Shown here one piece after another: positions 21,601 through 31,114 of a stretch of 64,000 nt of DNA (within the stretch, counting starts at the first letter, position 1; every line of letters begins with the position of its first letter). The position numbers were made by a program, and so were the translations under genes. Source of the stretch: Pararge aegeria (Eukaryota; Arthropoda; Insecta; Lepidoptera; Nymphalidae); assembly GCF_905163445.1 (NCBI RefSeq), contig NC_053191.1, positions 7,192,001 through 7,256,000 on the forward strand. Reading direction: 5' to 3'. The notes beneath the pieces are model-generated. The model made no database searches. It was not told where the DNA came from and was given only the letters and a program-made list of their open reading frames with translations.

Positions 21601-24600
21601 TCTTTATCGAAGATTTCCCAAAAAAACAAACATAAAGTCTAGTTACCTTTCTTAGCACAGCATATTGCCTAACGCCAGTTTGGGGTCGCAGAAGGAGACA
21701 TTTCTCCATGTTGCAGAGGGAAAGCCAGGTTTTGAGTCCGTACACTTGCACCAGTTCCCGTTTGTAGTACTCCAGGACTTTGGGCTTTAGGCCTGACCCG
21801 GTAACACATTGCAGGCAGATGAGTCGAAGTATCTAGAACGTATTTATAAGAGCCTAAGTCCGTGGGATTGCACTTATGTGCTGGGATGGGATTGTACCAC
21901 ACACACATCGCCATCTAGCCCCAAAGTAAGCTTAGCTTGTGTTATGGGTACTAAGATGACTGATGACTTATAATATACAGATAAACACCCACACACTGAA
22001 AAACATTATGTTCTTCCTGTTGCGGAAATCGAATCCGCAGCCTTGGCCTCAGAAAGCAGGGTCACTGCCCACCCACTGCGCCAATCGGCTGTCAAATAAA
22101 AAACCATTCCAAATAATTAAAATAGTTCAAACACGATAACGATGACCCAGTTATTTTTTTAACAACGATTGTCGGCAAGCATATGGCCCACATTTTTTTA
22201 TTTTTGTATTCCACTACAAGTTAGCCATTGGCTGCAATCAGACCTGGTAAGTGATGATGCGGTCTCAGATGGTAGCGGGCTAACAGTAGTCTTTGTTTCT
22301 TTACGTCTTGTTCACACTTTAATGTTATTAACTCTTTTAAATATTTATTAATTCAAAATACTTAATTATTTTTATGTTAAATCCGAGACCGTGCTATTTC
22401 AAAATGCTACGTTTCAATCTTTGTGGCCTTAGTTTTAATTGAAACTATTTATAAATATATTTTTATTGTAACGCTGTTGAATACGGATGAATAAATAAAT
22501 AAATAAATAAATACCCCTAGTCGGTTTCTACGCGACATCGCTCCGCAACACTAAATCGCTTAGCGGCGCGGCACGTCTTTGTCGGTAGGGTAGTAACTAG
22601 CCACGGTCAAAGCCTCCAGACCAGCCCCGACCAGAGAAATTCGGAAATTATAAACCAAACCCGGGACCTCTTACTTAAATTCACAGAGCTCGTCATTGCG
22701 CCAGGGAGGTCGTCGAAAACCTACCTGATGGTATATGAAAAACCATCGCGTAAAAAAAAGGAACACTACAAGGAACACGTCCAACCTGACGAAATCTGTC
22801 AAACAAGCTCTACTTATCTTAAAGAAAAAATATTTGTAAAGTTTTAACTTAGCTATATGTGAATAAGGTTGAGGTTGTGTCTTAACTGAGCCAAATGTGG
22901 CAAGTTAAGAAAAAACCTCCAGCAAGTGCGAACGACGTGGCGCAGCGTCAATATGTATATGATTAAATTGAAATAATTGAAATGAATCGATTAATTTTTA
23001 TTCCAGTATATTATTTTAAAACTAATGTTTAAAATTTTCAAGAAATACTCTTGATTCGAACCATTAAATGGTAAGGAGTCAGGGAATAAAACAAACAACG
23101 TTTAGACGCATTTCTAATGTAAAACTTAAACCAAACAAAGCAAAGCAATCCTACCTTAGTCAATGGTGCCTTTTGCGCAATGAGATCTTCTATAAATGAG
23201 CAAACTTTATCATTGTCGATGCAATTCAAGAAATCCTCTTCGCATTGGATAGTGTCGTGAAATTCAAAGGTGTCCGTCGTCTGAAATATTAGTTTACTTA
23301 TTTATTTAACTTATACAGTTTAAAGTTAAGAAAAAAATTCTTGACATAAGCAAATTTTTTTGTATGCATTTTCCAAAAAAATACGTTTATATCTTAAAGC
23401 AAACTAGATGATGTCTGCGTTTAGTTTTCCTAAATCCCTTAATTTTTCCGGGATGAATTCTGTTTAATGGACGTCGCAAATTTTTTTAACAATAAGTTTT
23501 ATAATTTTTACTAAACAATTTTTACCTGCACTTGGTGGATACTTATATAATTTTATTTATATACTTTTAAAAAGTGCATATAATAATTTCGGAGGACCTG
23601 ATCCTGCGACCTTCGGGCAATCGCGGTCTGAGAGCTTTTACAACTAAGCTAAAACGGAACTACAACCTTTGCCGCAATAAGGTCCAGTCATGCATACCTA
23701 AGAAATACTATTTTTAAATTTCGAGGGCAACTTTTACCAGCAGTTTTTCTTTTAGGATGGAATATACTATGTGGGAAATTTCATCAAGATCGGTTCGGTA
23801 AGAACATAGGTACAAAACAGACATATTTTCGCATATATAACATAAGTAGGACCTAAACACTTCTCATTGCGGGACCTCGAGCAAAAAAAAACTTATCAAT
23901 TTAATATTATTAAAACAAACCTCTTTAATGTATTCAGCAATTGCCATATGCGTGGCCAAAGATTGTTTATTGGCCAACATTTGTGGCAAACGTGAGACAA
24001 ACTGTTTAATCTCCTGCACTGACTTGTCGTTGTGTCGTTCGTCTAATTGGGTTTTGATTATTCGTGCTTTCTTTGATAGTGCAGCTCCCACCTATTGAAA
24101 CAACAATTTAATATGAGTAGATACAAGTAGTACTAAGTAGCGTACACAGGGTTGTTGACAACGATATGCGAAATGGTAAAAATCTTTCACCTATAAGATA
24201 TATACAAAGGTTTTTAAGGTAGGCAGTGCTTTTGTGCCTGTATGGATTGCACACCACTGGTGTTACTTGCCTAAACCGAGTCCATGGTAAAAGTACAACG
24301 AACATTATTTGCTACAATCCGTAACAACCAGACAAATATTTTTGGCTAGTTGGCCGACAAAGACGGCTCGCAAGTCGTACGTTAGCCCTCTACTATCTTA
24401 GATTGACCAGACAAAACTCTGCGCTCTATATCTCTTTTTCATATAGCTTAATGGTGTTTGGAATATTAGGATTACAGACCGTTGTAAAGTTACAGTCTCG
24501 CAGTTCAGCAAATAGCTCTTCACCGGAGTTGAGTATGATACGTTTTCGTTCCCGAGCGGTCACTTCCGGGCTCGCGTCATCGGGGCTTACGAACTTGTGG

Positions 24601-27600
24601 CCGGGGAAAGTGGCCGTCGAGTTCTTTATACCATACAGCTCGTCTACGTTCAGAAAAGAGAACAATTAACTTCTTTTAATGTACGTGAATTGGGGAGAAG
24701 CTCTACTTAACTTTCGGGGGGCCTTTCCTAAGTTATGTACGTTTTAAATAATTAAAATATCACCTGCTTCACCGGTGAAGGAAAACATCGTGAGGAAATC
24801 TGCATACCTGAGAGTCTTACATAATGTTCTTAAAAGTGTGCGGAGTCCACCAATCCGCACTGAGCCAGCGTGGTGGACTACGGCATTAACCCCTTCTACA
24901 GGAGACCCATGCTCTGTAGTGGGCCCGTAATGGGTTGCTGTGATGATGATGAGGATACTTAGGTACTTGAAACTTGGGTAACTTAGCTCCCCAAAGCCAA
25001 GGTCCAATATACAAGATTGTATTAGAGTCTTTAATATAGAAGACAGGTTTTTAAGGGTGTATAGGCATCCACTTAGAAAACGTTTATTAAAATCTACCTT
25101 AGGGGATGAAATGGGGATTGAAATAGGGATGTTGCCTTGTTTCTGGAGTCTAATGAAAATTTGCAGTGGTGCCAATCATATTGTACACTGATCTCTAAAC
25201 TGACCGAACGACAAGGATAGCACTACTTTAAGACCTATCAATTTAGTTTATAGATTTGTGTACAACAGAAGTGGCACCAGTTCGTTTCGGTTTTAAATAA
25301 CGCTATTAATACTTTTGTGAAAAACAACTCAAACAACAAATAGAATAGGGGATGAAAGTTTGTATTGTATAGATATTTATTATTAGAAATTGTTGAATTT
25401 CTTTGAATAGTTACCGCTAGTTTTGAAATAATAGTGTGAAATAACTAAATTTGACATGATACTTCATATGTCCGCATCATGTCATCCATCAAGTGCCTTC
25501 TAATGGCCTATTTGAATACATAAAATTTGACTTTGACTTTACAAACTCACCAATTAGTCCTTCGTAAGTTAGTTGCGTGGACATGACGCTGGTGAAGTCG
25601 ATAGCGCGGTCTATGAGCAACAGCTGATCGATGCAGGACGTGGTCGCTCCCCGCGGTCCCATACCCTGCTCCTCTTTATTTAACCGACAAAGCAGATCCC
25701 ATACCTAACGGAAATAATAATAAAACCATTAGCTAATGGACTTGATATAGTGCTAGACTATCGATAAGTGTGCCGTGCAATTCCACATGACGATAATCTG
25801 GTGAAAGCTGAAAAGGAAAAAGTATCTAAATACTCGGACGTTGCTCACGAGATTACCGCTATGTGCAGTGTTGAGACCGTTATTTTTCCGATAGTCGTTT
25901 CAGTCAATGGTCTTCTCGCGAAAAGCTTCGACCATCATCTTACAAAGCTTTGGCTTGGTTGTTGGATCCAGAGTCGGATAAAGAAGGCAGTAGTCCTTGA
26001 AACGGCGCGTTTTGTGTGAGGTTCCTCACTCTGGAGCCCTGACCGCCGGTTGCTTGGGCATTTAAAAGCCCCGCAAGCGGAGAAGTGGTTGTTTCTTTTT
26101 AAACATTTTAAAAAGTGTTTTTGTTTTTTTTTATAATTTAGCATAGCCTTATATTTGGTACCTAAATTCAAAGAATAGAAATACGCCATTTGAAAAATGT
26201 AAATAATCGTTCACTGTTTCACACCAAGTTTAGTTTCAGTCTAAAAAGTGAGCAGTCTCTATTAGTATTTAGCGGGTATGGTATTACAATACAGATTATG
26301 GAATGTTGCCAATATTATGGCAACATTCCATAATCTGACGGCCGAGTGGCGCAGTGGGCAGCGACCCTGCTTTCTGAGTCCAAGGTCGTGGGTTCGATTC
26401 CCACAACTGGAAAATGTTTGTGTGATGAACATAAATGTTTTTCAGTGTCTGGGTGTTTATCTGTATATTAGGTATAAGTATTTATGTGTACGTGTAAGTA
26501 CCCATAACACAAGCTACTCTTACTTTGGGGCTATAGTATATTTAGGTCGTAGTATATTTATTAGTATATTATTATTGTTTTACATTACTTATAATTTTAA
26601 TATATTTTAATAGGAGAATTATAGTTTATAACATTCAAAGATTTTTTTTAGTACTTACTTGTTTAGCAGCGTTCCCCTTGCCATAAACACGCGGTATGAT
26701 TCCGTACAGTTGTTGTATAGTACGAAGTGCTTGTGCTGCATTGTACAGGCATGTTGGATCCCCTTCCAAGTAATGTTCTCTGTGTAAGACAAAATTATAC
26801 ATTTTGATGTCATAAACTGTTTCTTGTTTATTTCAGTGAAGGAAATATATAGAAACTATAAATCAATTAAAATATAGAAAATATAAACGACGGCCGATTG
26901 GCGCAGTTTGCAGCGACCCTGCTTTCTGAGCCTAAGACTGTGGGTTCGATTCCCACTACTGGAAAATGTTTGTGTGATGAGCATGAATGTTTATCAGTGT
27001 CTGGGTGTTTATATGTGTATTATAGGTACTTATGTATGTTATTCATAAAAATATTCATCAGTCATCTTAGTACCCATAACACAAGCTATGCTTACTTTGG
27101 GGCTAGATGGCGATGTGTTTTGTCGTAGTATATTTATTTAATTAATTGTAAGTAAGTAGTAAGTAAGTTTGTAAATTAACTTTGGTGATCTCAAACTTTT
27201 TAGAGGTATGCATATTTATGATTATTTTATATTATAAGTGATTTGAAACTTTGTTTAAATTAGTATAATTTATCACCAAAACATCGATAACATAAATAAA
27301 ATAGAAATGTGTATTCAATTTACCTAAAATCATTCTGCAATTCCAAGGACATGACATCACTTTCAAAGGGGAAAATGTCACATTTGAACTCCTGCAGTGA
27401 CAAATTACTCAGCACCCCTCGGTTTTTTAAATGTATTTCACACAGCTCACTCTTTCTAGGCACAAAGAAGAGATGGAATTCCACTGGTGAGGTTTGTTTC
27501 GTCCTAAAATAACAAAAAATTTAAATTGAACATGTGACAGGTTTAGTATTATTAAAGTTTAAAGTAATCATACTTTGTGTGACTCCAACATAGTTTACAG

Positions 27601-28905
27601 TAATTGCATTTAAGATATGATGATAATTCATATGTTTATACATTACAAGCATTAATGAGGTTAATTAAAAACTTATCTTTCTTATCACTATATAATTTTG
27701 TTGCATGGTTTTTCCTTTTTTAATGAAACCATAAAGCTTACTGTATTAAATCAACATAATGAAACAATTACATTAATAACTATGAAGTCTTATGTGCATA
27801 TACCATATGGCTTTCATAAGGCTGCATGACAATGTGGTACTAAAAAAAAAGGTGTATGATTCCTTCCACAAACAACTCAAGTCTTTTCCAATGTTTAAGC
27901 AAGGAGTCATATAGGGGTTTAACATTTTCTTCATACTCCAGTGAGCATGTTAAGATCTTCTTCTCCCTTATAATAAATATCAACCACTTTTGGGCACAGA
28001 TCTCTCATCTGCGCCCAAGAGTGGTACAAAAACAAAAGTTGGCTGATTATGATATGAAAGTAACATTTACCTCAAAGACTGTATATAATCTGAAACAAGG
28101 TCCATAAGCACCAACTTTGGGCGAGCAATGAATATGATGTGTTTAACAGATATTGTGGGAAGGCTGCCTGGCCTCAGAGGAAACATATCCACAACTTCGT
28201 GTTCCTTTAGTAAGGAGTACTGTGCTACCAGGCCTACAGGCCCTGCTAACCATTCATCCCAGATAGTCACCTAGGAGAAATAAGATTCTTAGTGTTAAGT
28301 CAAATACAAAATGTTTTTGCTTAGATAACAAGTTACTGCTTTTCTTCTATTTTACTCTTAAGACAAGATATAGTATAATACCTCTTTGAAATTATTTTTT
28401 ATTTATTAACTAAAATAATTTTTTGTCACTTATCTCATTATGTAAACAATCTTTTCCATACTTTTTATAGTAAAGATTAAGACAGATTTTCTACAAATAA
28501 AATAATATGCTGAATAGCATCAGAGACTTAGAATCCTTTTAATCCCTGCGGTTTGTAAGGTTTCTATGGCCTAACAAAAACATTTTTAAAAGCAATTTTT
28601 TATAATTCAATTAATTTAGGCATGGAGTAACGACTACATGAAGCTAAAATCAATTCATATAAAAGGCATTTTATAATTCTATTCTCTAGTATCGATTATA
28701 AAACAGTGTATAGGTAGCATGAAACTTGTAATATCCTAAAACTAGATTGTTTTTACATGCAACAATATACATTTTCTTCTTTTACTTAAACTTCAAAACA
28801 TACCTTTTTTCCTTCACACAACTGCAAGAGATTTAACAATTCTTTTCTCATTGTTTCATGTAATATAGCAACGTTAAGTCTTCCGCCGGATAGGTGAGTG
28901 CTCAT
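18662..28905 (-). CDS. Vps33A: Vps33A (Sec1/Munc18-family HOPS/CORVET subunit), 11 exons
   Basis: Exons, in transcript order: 28905-28804, 28270-28071, 27503-27324, 26779-26659, 25704-25551, 24643-24480, 24091-23921, 23280-23155, 21832-21647, 20335-20212, 18945-18662. They join in frame to 603 residues, the normal length for Vps33A (carnation in Drosophila). This SM protein binds Vps16 and SNAREs and drives endosome-lysosome fusion. Diagnostic segments: WDEWLAGPVGLVAQYSLLKE (~37-56), FHLFFVPRKSELCE (exon 3), YLEGDPTCLYNAA (exon 4), IDQLLLIDRAIDF and QLTYEGLIDELYGI (exons 5-6), ILNSGEELFAELRD, LSKKARII, EIKQFVSRLPQM (exon 7), the KVLEYYKREL block (exon 9), and ILVFFIGGCTYHEISALRSL near the C terminus. 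The Met at 28905 aligns with the family start; an in-frame ATG at 28920 would add five residues. The exon 6 donor (gtctgt) is weak. Introns are 0.4-1.3 kb and carry SINEs. Confidence 0.95.
19378..19575. mobile_element. fold-back hAT-type MITE (CAGTGGCGTGC family)
   Basis: Begins CAGTGGCGTGCATAGAGGG and ends CTCTATGCACGCCACTG. The halves are inverse copies over most of their length (aagaaaatctccagtacg / cgtactggagattttctt). The flanks gtggtggg and cttgtggg agree at six of eight positions. Lies in Vps33A intron 10. Confidence 0.75.
20525..20740 (-). mobile_element. LINE 3' end remnant
   Basis: The block ggccttatcgcttagtagcg followed by atctatgccaggcaacctt and AT-rich DNA is shared with 41338-41545. 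The inverse (agagatcgct..gcgataaggcc) precedes terminal ATTCT-like repeats at 43885-44010, so this is the 3' part of an abundant LINE. Lies just upstream of Vps33A exon 10 in the minus orientation. Confidence 0.5.
21895..22093 (-). mobile_element. SINE-A copy, reverse orientation
   Basis: In the plus strand: atcgccatctagccccaaag, gtgttatgggtactaagatg, then gaatccgcagccttggcc and gcgccaatcggctgtc, i.e. the inverse of the tRNA-like head and body of SINE-A. In Vps33A intron 8. Confidence 0.75.
22195..22720 (-). mobile_element. SINE-C copy split by a 220-bp insertion
   Basis: SINE-C sequence at 22195-22287 (through gatggtagcgggctaac) resumes at about 22508 (acccctagtcggtttctacg) and runs to gcgccagggaggtcgtcg. 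The intervening 22288-22507 is unrelated and ends in an (aaat)n tail, as expected of a retroposed segment. In Vps33A intron 8. Confidence 0.65.
23590..23660 (-). mobile_element. possible tRNA-derived SINE relic
   Basis: On the reverse strand tagcttagttgtaaaagctc resembles box A and aggtcgcaggatc a decayed box B. In Vps33A intron 7. Short and diverged. Confidence 0.35.
24133..24258. mobile_element. degenerate MITE of the CAGTGGCG family
   Basis: Opens with agtagcgtacacaggg and ends with gcagtgcttttgtgcctg..gcacaccactg, matching the 408-538 and 13084-13233 elements. No clear target duplication. In Vps33A intron 6, close to exon 7. Confidence 0.5.
24696..24955 (+). mobile_element. SINE-B copy
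   Basis: Body blocks gaggaaatctgcatacctga and ctgagccagcgtggtggact, a gtagtgggcccgtaatgggt block, and a (gat)n tail. In Vps33A intron 5. Confidence 0.7.
25740..26100 (+). mobile_element. non-LTR retrotransposon remnant, ORF C-terminal end
   Basis: One frame reads IFPIVVSVNGLLAKSFDHHL and later KAVVLETARFV, resembling the C-terminal end of lepidopteran LINE proteins. The same segment occurs inverted at 41040-41245. In Vps33A intron 4. Confidence 0.5.
26292..26337. repeat. perfect hairpin, 20-bp arms, abutting SINE-A
   Basis: Arms 26292-26311 and 26318-26337 are exact inverse copies around loop atatta. The right arm ends at the first base before the SINE-A head. Confidence 0.9.
26338..26575 (+). 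mobile_element. SINE-A copy (tRNA-derived)
   Basis: Box A gagtggcgcagtgggcag and box B gtgggttcgattcccaca, followed by the family body cagtgtctgggtgtttat and acccataacacaagctac. In Vps33A intron 4, on the strand opposite to the gene. Confidence 0.8.
26889..27142 (+). mobile_element. SINE-A copy (tRNA-derived), near complete
   Basis: Head cggccgattggcgcagt, box B gtgggttcgattcccact, body with tgtctgggtgtttatatg, ggggctagatggcgatgtg and a terminal tatttatttaat. In Vps33A intron 3, 0.3 kb from the previous copy. Confidence 0.8.
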
Positions 28906-29014
28906 TTTAGTTTCCTTCATTTTTGCCGAAAGAATTGTTAATTTATCAATTATTTATACATACAAACACAAAACAATGAATAAGGAGCTGATTTCACGGT
29001 TGTAGTGAATTACT

Positions 29015-29395
29015 TATGGAGGGTAGAGGTAAGGAGAGTCATCTGTGTATATGAAAAAGTGTCGTCAAAATGTATTAAATTAGGATGGCGCCACATTTGC
29101 ATCAGGGTAACTCCTAATAGAAGCGCCAAATATAAATATTGTTAGAGTAGGCTTGAAAAATAAACAAGGAAGTATGGAGATACAAGGAAGTAAGGTTATA
29201 TTTACCACAATATTTTGTACAACGTAAGTTGTTGAAATTCTCATTAATTAACTACTTTAGTCGATAATGACATTAAATTTTTTAACTCGGCATACTTCAA
29301 TTCATCTACGATTGCTACATTCATACCATACCCTGTGCATCCACCAGGGCCATTGTGGCCATATAAGATGACTCTCCTTACCTCTACCCTCCATA
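29015..29395. mobile_element. complete MITE with 30-bp inverted ends and 8-bp target duplication
   Basis: The first 30 bases (29015-29044, beginning TATGGAGGGTAGAGG) are exactly inverse to the last 30 (29366-29395). The element is flanked by gaattact on both sides (29007-29014 and 29396-29403). An 8-bp duplication points to the hAT, P or Merlin group of DNA transposons. The 321-bp interior has no transposase. It begins 110 bases upstream of the Vps33A start codon, so it lies in the promoter, 5' UTR or a 5' UTR intron. Confidence 0.88.
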
Positions 29396-29409
29396 GAATT
29401 ACTGACTTG

Positions 29410-29462
29410 TGACAGATCAATATGTCAATGAGGTAGACTGTCAATGTCAGTGTCAGCTGACA
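29410..29462 (-). promoter_or_regulatory. TGTCA/TGACA cluster upstream of Vps33A
   Basis: Six copies in 53 bases: TGACA at 29410 and 29458, TGTCA at 29423, 29439, 29445 and 29451. Another TGACA lies at 29503. It starts just after the MITE's right-hand target duplication. TGACA cores are bound by TALE homeodomain factors in insects; function here is inferred. Confidence 0.4.
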
Positions 29463-29769
29463 TTTAATTTGTATGGCTGTGGGTTCTAACTTTTTTGCTA
29501 ACTGACACGAACGTCTGACGCAACAGCCAGCGGCAATAAATTTATGAACTATATGAACCTTATAATTATATGGACTTTATTTTTAAAGATTGGGCTAAGA
29601 AAACATTCGTCTTTGTCTGGTAGACCCTGATGACTTACCAGATGAAAAGTCTGTAAATACCGCCGCAACTTCATCAGCGTTGTTTTGTTTTTTTTTTTAA
29701 ATCCAGCGTGAAAGTCCTTTAATGATTGCATCGAAATGATGTAAGCTGGAAGAAAACATAAGTACAGTA

Positions 29770-29876
29770 CGATTCAAACGTAAATGAACGCCCCTGAAGT
29801 TTGCGCACCGCATACATTTTGGGTGTCCGGTGTAGCGGGGTTAGTGAAGTTAGCAGACGCATTTAAGTTTGAATCG
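29770..29876. repeat. short inverted-repeat element (possible MITE)
   Basis: Ends cgattcaaacgtaaatg (29770) and catttaagtttgaatcg (ending 29876) are inverse with one mismatch. No target duplication is evident. Confidence 0.5.
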
Positions 29877-31114
29877 TTCCTACTATAACAAACGAACAGA
29901 CACACTTTCGTGTTTACAATTATATTGTTGATTGTCAATGTCGCGTAAAATAATTGTTATCTTAAAAAAGAACTCACACTCACACGGTTCTTTTAGCATA
30001 GCTAGGTAGATATGATGATGAATTAAGACTTTTATGTAGTTAGGAACTTTCAGCTTTTACCAAGAACCCTCTCAAGATTGTCTACGTCTCCCCACGGCAT
30101 TAAATGCGAAGTTTTAGAGCCACATTTTACCTTTCCAAGTAGATTGTTCAACAAGGGACAAAAATGAGCCGTTTCATACGAGATGATAAGAATCGAGTAG
30201 AATGGGTTGTTGGGTGAATGGATTGTACCGAGTTAAACACGCTACCTTCTTTACACTTTGATTATGAGAAACTATAATTACTAAGTAAAAAAAATTAAAA
30301 TTGCACGTTTTAAAGAATTGTCTGGCTTATTAGTTTCACCAGAATCGTAGTTTTTAAACATTAAGTAAATGTTTAAAAACACTTGACAAATTGTTTCTTG
30401 ATGAAATACGCATTAGGCTGTATATCCAACGGTCACCCAGCATCACCTTTGCAGCATGCCGGTTCCAATTTTGAATTTTCACAACGAGATATTTTCGGAA
30501 ATAAATAATGGACTTTCAACTTATGAGTACTTATATTATACATAGAAAAGATGAATTGTCAACTTTAGCGTATTTTTTTAGAACGTAATGAAATAAAATT
30601 CAAAACTTAAATTGAGAAGGAAAAACCTATAGTCCTCAGGACTTTCCGGCGCCTAAGCGTGGCTAGAAAAGATTGAAAGGGTCTCTATTATACCTACATC
30701 TTCATAGGTAAGTAGGTAGGTACCTACTATTATTGATTATACCTAATAGGAATTTTATTCTACTCATTGTAAACCGAATAAAGCATTGTATTTGAAATAA
30801 CATTCCGAACAATCGAGCCAATCAGCCATTTTCAGCGGATGGTACGTGCCCAAATTTCAGAGTAGGTACAGTCTATACGAGGGATAGATATAGGAAATGC
30901 TTCAGGACCCTTATCACTTGCGTACGGCTGGCTGTCGACTGCGCGCGGCGCGACATCGATTTTTCCACTAAACAAGCCATTTTCAACCATCAGTGAGATT
31001 GTAAACACGTTTAGCTCAGCGTCCAACGATCCAGCATAATTGAATTGGTTAAAAAGTGAGACATGTGAGTGTCTTCCGCGTAAATAATGCGACACAGTTC
31101 GTCGGCTTTCGACA

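Larger units (their letters stand above)
28921..31114. other. divergent promoter region of Vps33A and SGSM
   Basis: Contains the MITE at 29015-29395, a TGTCA/TGACA cluster at 29410-29462 and a short inverted-repeat element at 29770-29876. Then comes about 1.2 kb of AT-rich DNA without recognised features, leading to the SGSM first exon. No coding region is supported. Confidence 0.6.

Noticed and set aside
24744..25175. 143-residue minus-strand frame
   Set aside because: It runs across a SINE-B copy and adjoining intron 5 of Vps33A; the protein contains translated SINE sequence and no family signature.
26338..26410. Candidate tRNA gene
   Set aside because: The same tRNA-like head with the same non-tRNA body occurs several more times in the window, so it is SINE-A.
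29244..29444. 66-residue minus-strand frame spanning the MITE end
   Set aside because: It crosses the inverted terminal repeat and the target duplication of the MITE, so it is a chance frame.
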